Shown here in pieces: positions 61,549 to 64,000 of a DNA stretch of 64,000 nt. The DNA comes from an uncultured Arenimonas sp. (GTDB lineage: Bacteria; Pseudomonadota; Gammaproteobacteria; Xanthomonadales; Xanthomonadaceae). A program made the position numbers and the translations under genes. The stretch spans positions 1 through 64,000 of the forward strand of contig CAMLKR010000002.1 of the NCBI GenBank assembly GCA_946480565.1. The letters run 5' to 3'. How positions within the stretch are numbered: the stretch's first letter is position 1; each line of letters starts with the position of its first letter. The notes beneath the pieces were generated by a model. It was not told where the DNA came from. It saw only the letters and a program-made list of their open reading frames with translations, and made no database searches.

Positions 61549-61950
61549 ATGTCCGACCGTCCCGCCACCGTCCGCTACGGTTCCACCTATCCGCCCTACG
61601 CGACCCAGCTGGTCGTCGGACACCACCATACCGTGGCCGACGAACCGGTGGACCTGGGCGGTGGCGACACCGGCCCGACGCCGGTCGAGATCCTGCTCAG
61701 CGCGCTGGGCTCGTGCACCGCGATCACCCTGCGCATGTACGCCGAGCGCAAGCAGTGGCCGCTGGAAGGCGTGGAGGTGAAGCTGGCTTATGCCGAGCGC
61801 GGCAAGGAAAAGACCGTGATCACGCGCAGCGTCGAACTGCGCGGCAAGCTCGACGCGGAGCAGCGCGAACGCCTGCTGCAGATCGCCAACGCCTGCCCGG
61901 TGCACAAGATCCTCACCGGCACCGTCGAGGTTCCGACCACGCTGGTCTGA
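61549..61950 (+). CDS. OsmC family protein
   Basis: A 133-residue OsmC/YhfA-like peroxidase domain. PVEILLSALGSCTAITLRMYAERKQWPLEGVEVKLAY carries the first conserved Cys, and ANACPVHKILTGTVEVPT the second Cys, the pair needed to reduce organic hydroperoxides. The start follows a GGAG at 61539-61542, fitting ATG 61549. It lies 29 bp after pirin (1) and ends in front of a strong hairpin. A role in peroxide or electrophile defence together with pirin is an inference. Confidence 0.92.
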   Translation: MSDRPATVRYGSTYPPYATQLVVGHHHTVADEPVDLGGGDTGPTPVEILLSALGSCTAITLRMYAERKQWPLEGVEVKLAYAERGKEKTVITRSVELRGKLDAEQRERLLQIANACPVHKILTGTVEVPTTLV

Positions 61951-61960
61951 GCCGGAAAGC

Positions 61961-61993
61961 AAGAAGGCCGGGGCGCCCCGGCCTTCTTCTTTC
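61961..61993. terminator. Terminator between osmC and pirin (2)
   Basis: AAGAAGGCCGGGGC / GCCCCGGCCTTCTT, a 28-bp perfect palindrome at 61961-61988, followed by CTTTC. It is located between convergent genes and probably ends both. Confidence 0.88.
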
Positions 61994-62005
61994 GCGTGCG
62001 TGGGA

Positions 62006-62866
62006 TCAGTCGGGCAGGGGGATGGATTCGGTTTCGCCAGGCACCTGGCCGATGCGGCCTTCGCGCCAGTCGGCCTTGGCCTGCTCGATGCGTTCGCGGG
62101 AGCTGGAGACGAAGTTCCACCAGACGTGGCGGTTGCCGTCCAGCGGCGCGCCGCCCAGCAGCATCACCCGGGCCTCGGTTTTCGCGCGCAGCAGGGGCTC
62201 GGTGCCGGCGTCCAGCACCGCCAGGTGTTCCAGCGGCAGCGTTTCGCCGTCGAGTTCCAGCTCGCCGGCCACGGGATAGAGCGCGCGTTCGGCATGTTCG
62301 GCCGGAATGGACAGCGCGCAGCCAGGCTGCAGGTCGATCGAGACGTAAAGCGTGTCCATCAGCACATCCACCGGCGCACGTTCGCCGAAGGCGTGGCCGG
62401 CGACGATGGTCAGGGTGGCCCCGGGCAGTTCGATCACCGGCAGCGTGGCCTTGGGATGGTGCGCGAACGAGGGCGGGGCCTCTTCGTGCGCCAGCGGCAG
62501 CGCCACCCAGGTCTGCAGGCCATGCATGCGCTGGGGTCTGCCGCGCAGGCGTTCCGGCGTGCGTTCGGAATGCACGATGCCCCGGCCCGCGGTCATCCAG
62601 TTGACGTCGCCCGGGTTGATCTCCTGCACCGAGCCGACGCTGTCGCGGTGCATGATCGCGCCCTCCCACAGGTAGGTGACCGTGGCCAGGCCGATATGCG
62701 GATGCGGCCGCACGTCCAGGCCCTGGTCGGGGCCGAGTTCGGCGGGGCCGATATGGTCGAAGAAGACGAAGGGACCGATCCGCCGGGCCTTGGCGTGAGG
62801 CAGCAGGCGCTTGACGGTGAAGCCGCCGCCCAGGTCGTGCACCCGCGGGGGAATGGACAGGGGCAT
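62006..62866 (-). CDS. Pirin family protein (2)
   Basis: A second bicupin, 286 residues from 62866, only distantly similar to the first. N-terminal VHDLGGGFTVKRLLPHAKARRIGPFVFFDHIGPAELGPDQGLDVRPHPHIGLATVTYLWEGAIMHRDSVGSVQEINPGDVNWMTAGRGIVHSERTPE, with metal ligands His, His, His and Glu as in human and bacterial pirins; C-terminal ALYPVAGELELDGETLPLEHLAVLDAGTEPLLRAKTEARVMLLGGAPLDGNRHVWWNFVSSSRERIEQA. The AAGGAGT ribosome binding site precedes the start. The palindrome at 62933-62947 is 66 bp upstream. It converges on the pirin (1)-osmC operon. Confidence 0.93.
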   Translation of the reverse strand: MPLSIPPRVHDLGGGFTVKRLLPHAKARRIGPFVFFDHIGPAELGPDQGLDVRPHPHIGLATVTYLWEGAIMHRDSVGSVQEINPGDVNWMTAGRGIVHSERTPERLRGRPQRMHGLQTWVALPLAHEEAPPSFAHHPKATLPVIELPGATLTIVAGHAFGERAPVDVLMDTLYVSIDLQPGCALSIPAEHAERALYPVAGELELDGETLPLEHLAVLDAGTEPLLRAKTEARVMLLGGAPLDGNRHVWWNFVSSSRERIEQAKADWREGRIGQVPGETESIPLPD

Positions 62867-62931
62867 GGTGGACTCCTTCGGCGGCGGGCGCTCAGGATGC
62901 CACGGTGCCCGCGGCGGCGGGCGTGGCAAGG

Positions 62932-62948
62932 CGCAACCCTTCGTTGCG
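62932..62948. promoter_or_regulatory. Palindrome CGCAAC-N5-GTTGCG upstream of pirin gene 2 (putative operator)
   Basis: CGCAACCCTTCGTTGCG lies in the 84-bp gap between the SixA-like gene stop and the pirin (2) start. It matches the palindrome at 60577-60591 in 14 of 15 core bases; only the centre differs. Confidence 0.6.
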
Positions 62949-62950
62949 GA

Positions 62951-63457
62951 TCAGTAACGGCTGGTGACCACCCGCGCGTCGCCGTTGGCGTCGAGCGTGA
63001 TCACCGTATAGCGGTCGTACTCCGTTTCCGGCATCTCGGCGGCGGTCCGGCCCGAGATCGCCTGCACCAGGCTGGGCACGGTATTGCTGTGGCCGACCAC
63101 CAGGGCCGTGCTGCCGGCGGGCAGGACGCGCAGTTCGCGCGCCAGGTCGGCGGCGTAGGTGGCGGCGTTGCCGCCGTCGATCGGGCGCACCTGGACATCG
63201 ATGCCGGCGGCTTTCGCGGCGGGTTCGGCGGTCAGTCGGGTGCGCCGGAATTGCGTGCTGTAGGCGGCGTCGAGCCCCGCGTGTTCCAGCGCCTTCGCCA
63301 GCGCGTGGGCGCGGGCCTGGCCGGCGTCGCTGAGCGTGGGGTCGCGCGGGTCGTCGGTGGCCTTTTCGGCGTGGCGCACCACGATGACGACGGTGCTGGA
63401 CTGGGCGAAGGTGGTCATGGGCAGGGCCAGGGCAAGCAGCAGCATCAGCGCACGCAT
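62951..63457 (-). CDS. Exported histidine phosphatase family protein (SixA-like)
   Basis: A 168-residue protein with N-terminal signal peptide (MRALMLLLALALPMTTFAQSS) followed by a histidine phosphatase domain: the RHG motif is RHAEK in VVIVVRHAEKATDDPRDPTLSDAGQARAHAL. The second His is in ALVVGHSNTVPSLVQAI. Residues LDAAYSTQFRRTRLTAEPAA form the phosphate pocket. The domain is closest to the SixA branch but is exported, so a phosphohistidine substrate is unlikely; a periplasmic phosphatase is inferred. The ATG at 63457 overlaps the stop of the preceding small membrane protein gene. Confidence 0.85.
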   Translation of the reverse strand: MRALMLLLALALPMTTFAQSSTVVIVVRHAEKATDDPRDPTLSDAGQARAHALAKALEHAGLDAAYSTQFRRTRLTAEPAAKAAGIDVQVRPIDGGNAATYAADLARELRVLPAGSTALVVGHSNTVPSLVQAISGRTAAEMPETEYDRYTVITLDANGDARVVTSRY

Positions 63458-63732
63458 CACATCGACTCCATCGAGCCGAGCACGCCGACGAACAGCACCA
63501 TGCCGATCAGGTAGACGATCGGCGACACCACCAGGCTGCACACCAGCTGGCCGATGCCCTGCGCGGTTTCGCCCTTGGACATCACGATGATGGACAGGAT
63601 GAAGGCGGCCAGGTTCACCACCCAGCCCAGCAGGCCCAGGCCCGGGAAGGGGATCAGGAACATCAGCCAGGCGCCGCCCAGCGTCAACCAGCCGGCCATC
63701 ACCGGCGCCTTGTTCGGAACCCTGTCGTCCAT
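63457..63732 (-). CDS. Small hypothetical membrane protein
   Basis: A 91-residue protein with three hydrophobic segments: VMAGWLTLGGAWLMFLIP, LGLLGWVVNLAAFILSIIVMS and GQLVCSLVVSPIVYLIGMVLFVGVLG. Short polar N-terminus (MDDRVPNKAP). No known domain is recognised. It overlaps the SixA-like gene by one base and probably shares its transcript. It could be a small integral membrane protein of the kind with DUF4190-like hairpins; this is a guess. Confidence 0.7.
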   Translation of the reverse strand: MDDRVPNKAPVMAGWLTLGGAWLMFLIPFPGLGLLGWVVNLAAFILSIIVMSKGETAQGIGQLVCSLVVSPIVYLIGMVLFVGVLGSMESM

Positions 63733-63797
63733 GCCTGCCGCTCCCGGTGCGAGGCGACCAATGTAGCCGCGGTGCCGGCGACGGCCAAGCCCGGCGC

Positions 63798-64000
63798 TCA
63801 GCCCTTGGCCAGCACGGCCAGCAGGCCCTTGGCCGTGCGCAGCCGCGAGGCGGCGTCGGGCAGCTCGAGGCGCAGGCGCAGCTTGTCCGGGCCTTCCATC
63901 GAATAGACCCGGGGCTGGCCCTGGATCAGGCGGATCACCGACATCGGGTCGATGGTGGGCTGGGGCAGGAAGACCACGCGGCCGCCGGTGGGGCCGAGTT
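63798..64000 (-). CDS. mfd: Transcription-repair coupling factor Mfd (3' end only)
   Basis: The last 67 codons of a gene that continues past the right edge. The encoded tail, GGRVVFLPQPTIDPMSVIRLI followed by YSMEGPDKLRLRLELPDAASRLRTAKGLLAVL, resembles the C-terminal regulatory domain (D7) of Mfd, with the I[DN]P and GPDKLR blocks. Mfd removes stalled RNA polymerase at lesions and recruits UvrA. Because only the end is present, the call relies on this short match. The stop is at 63798-63800. Confidence 0.75.
   Translation of the reverse strand, partial: LGPTGGRVVFLPQPTIDPMSVIRLIQGQPRVYSMEGPDKLRLRLELPDAASRLRTAKGLLAVLAKG

Overview
The window is high-GC DNA (I estimate about 70 percent, not counted) from a gammaproteobacterium that is most likely a member of the Xanthomonadaceae/Lysobacterales. 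This placement is inferred from gene order and protein character: an OpsX-like glycosyltransferase divergent from a Kdo kinase (kdkA), a fab cluster without plsX that carries pabB-pabC and ends in pilZ, hupB-tRNA-ppiD synteny, and several families that I associate with this group (DUF6165, DUF6491, DUF2007). It is chromosomal and mostly housekeeping. I see no insertion sequence, prophage, integrase or CRISPR array.

Layout. (1) 1-9.6 kb: hupB, tRNA-Val, tRNA-Asp, ppiD, then fabI, a MltD-type transglycosylase and gloB, followed by the yafS-rnhA-dnaQ group and a convergent Ser/Thr kinase / PP2C phosphatase pair. (2) 9.7-20.7 kb: an Ig-repeat autotransporter divergent from a secreted caspase-like protein, tRNA-Ser(CGA) whose 3' end lies inside a 34-bp perfect inverted repeat, a DUF6165 gene, a DUF1501/DUF1800 pair and an OpsX-like glycosyltransferase. 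(3) 20.7-28 kb: kdkA, an MBL-fold hydrolase and moaACDE in a mostly overlapping chain, then a hairpin-rich spacer with the SRP RNA gene and tRNA-Ser(GGA), then dnaX-ybaB-recR-hinT. (4) 28-34.3 kb: an Slp-type lipoprotein, the TgpA / DUF58 / MoxR operon and a large GT39 glycosyltransferase.

(5) 34.3-46.8 kb: maf with a coiled-coil membrane protein on the minus strand, divergent from yceD-rpmF-fabH-(kinase-like)-fabD-fabG-acpP-fabF-pabB-pabC-mltG-tmk-holB-pilZ. The last six genes are joined by overlaps or a few bases. A strong sigma-70 promoter in front of yceD predicts a transcript that starts almost at the start codon. (6) 46.9-52.3 kb: a sigma factor with a multi-pass membrane C-terminus, two small exported or membrane proteins in an overlapping pair, and a secreted zinc metalloprotease. 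(7) 52.3-64 kb: tesB, an AmpD-type amidase, a MOSC protein, rlmKL, two methyltransferase or hypothetical genes, a polyamine-binding lipoprotein, a GNAT protein, two pirin genes (one with osmC) that share an upstream palindrome, a SixA-like phosphatase, a small membrane protein and the 3' end of mfd.

Themes. Envelope biogenesis (MltD, MltG, AmpD, KdkA, GT9, GT39, lipoproteins, autotransporter), fatty-acid and folate precursor supply, and replication or repair (dnaQ, dnaX, holB, tmk, rnhA, recR, mfd) dominate. The least explained parts are the membrane-tethered sigma factor with its two neighbours, the kinase-like gene inside the fab cluster, the tRNA-Ser inverted repeat, the paired pirin palindromes, and the caspase-like / autotransporter pair.
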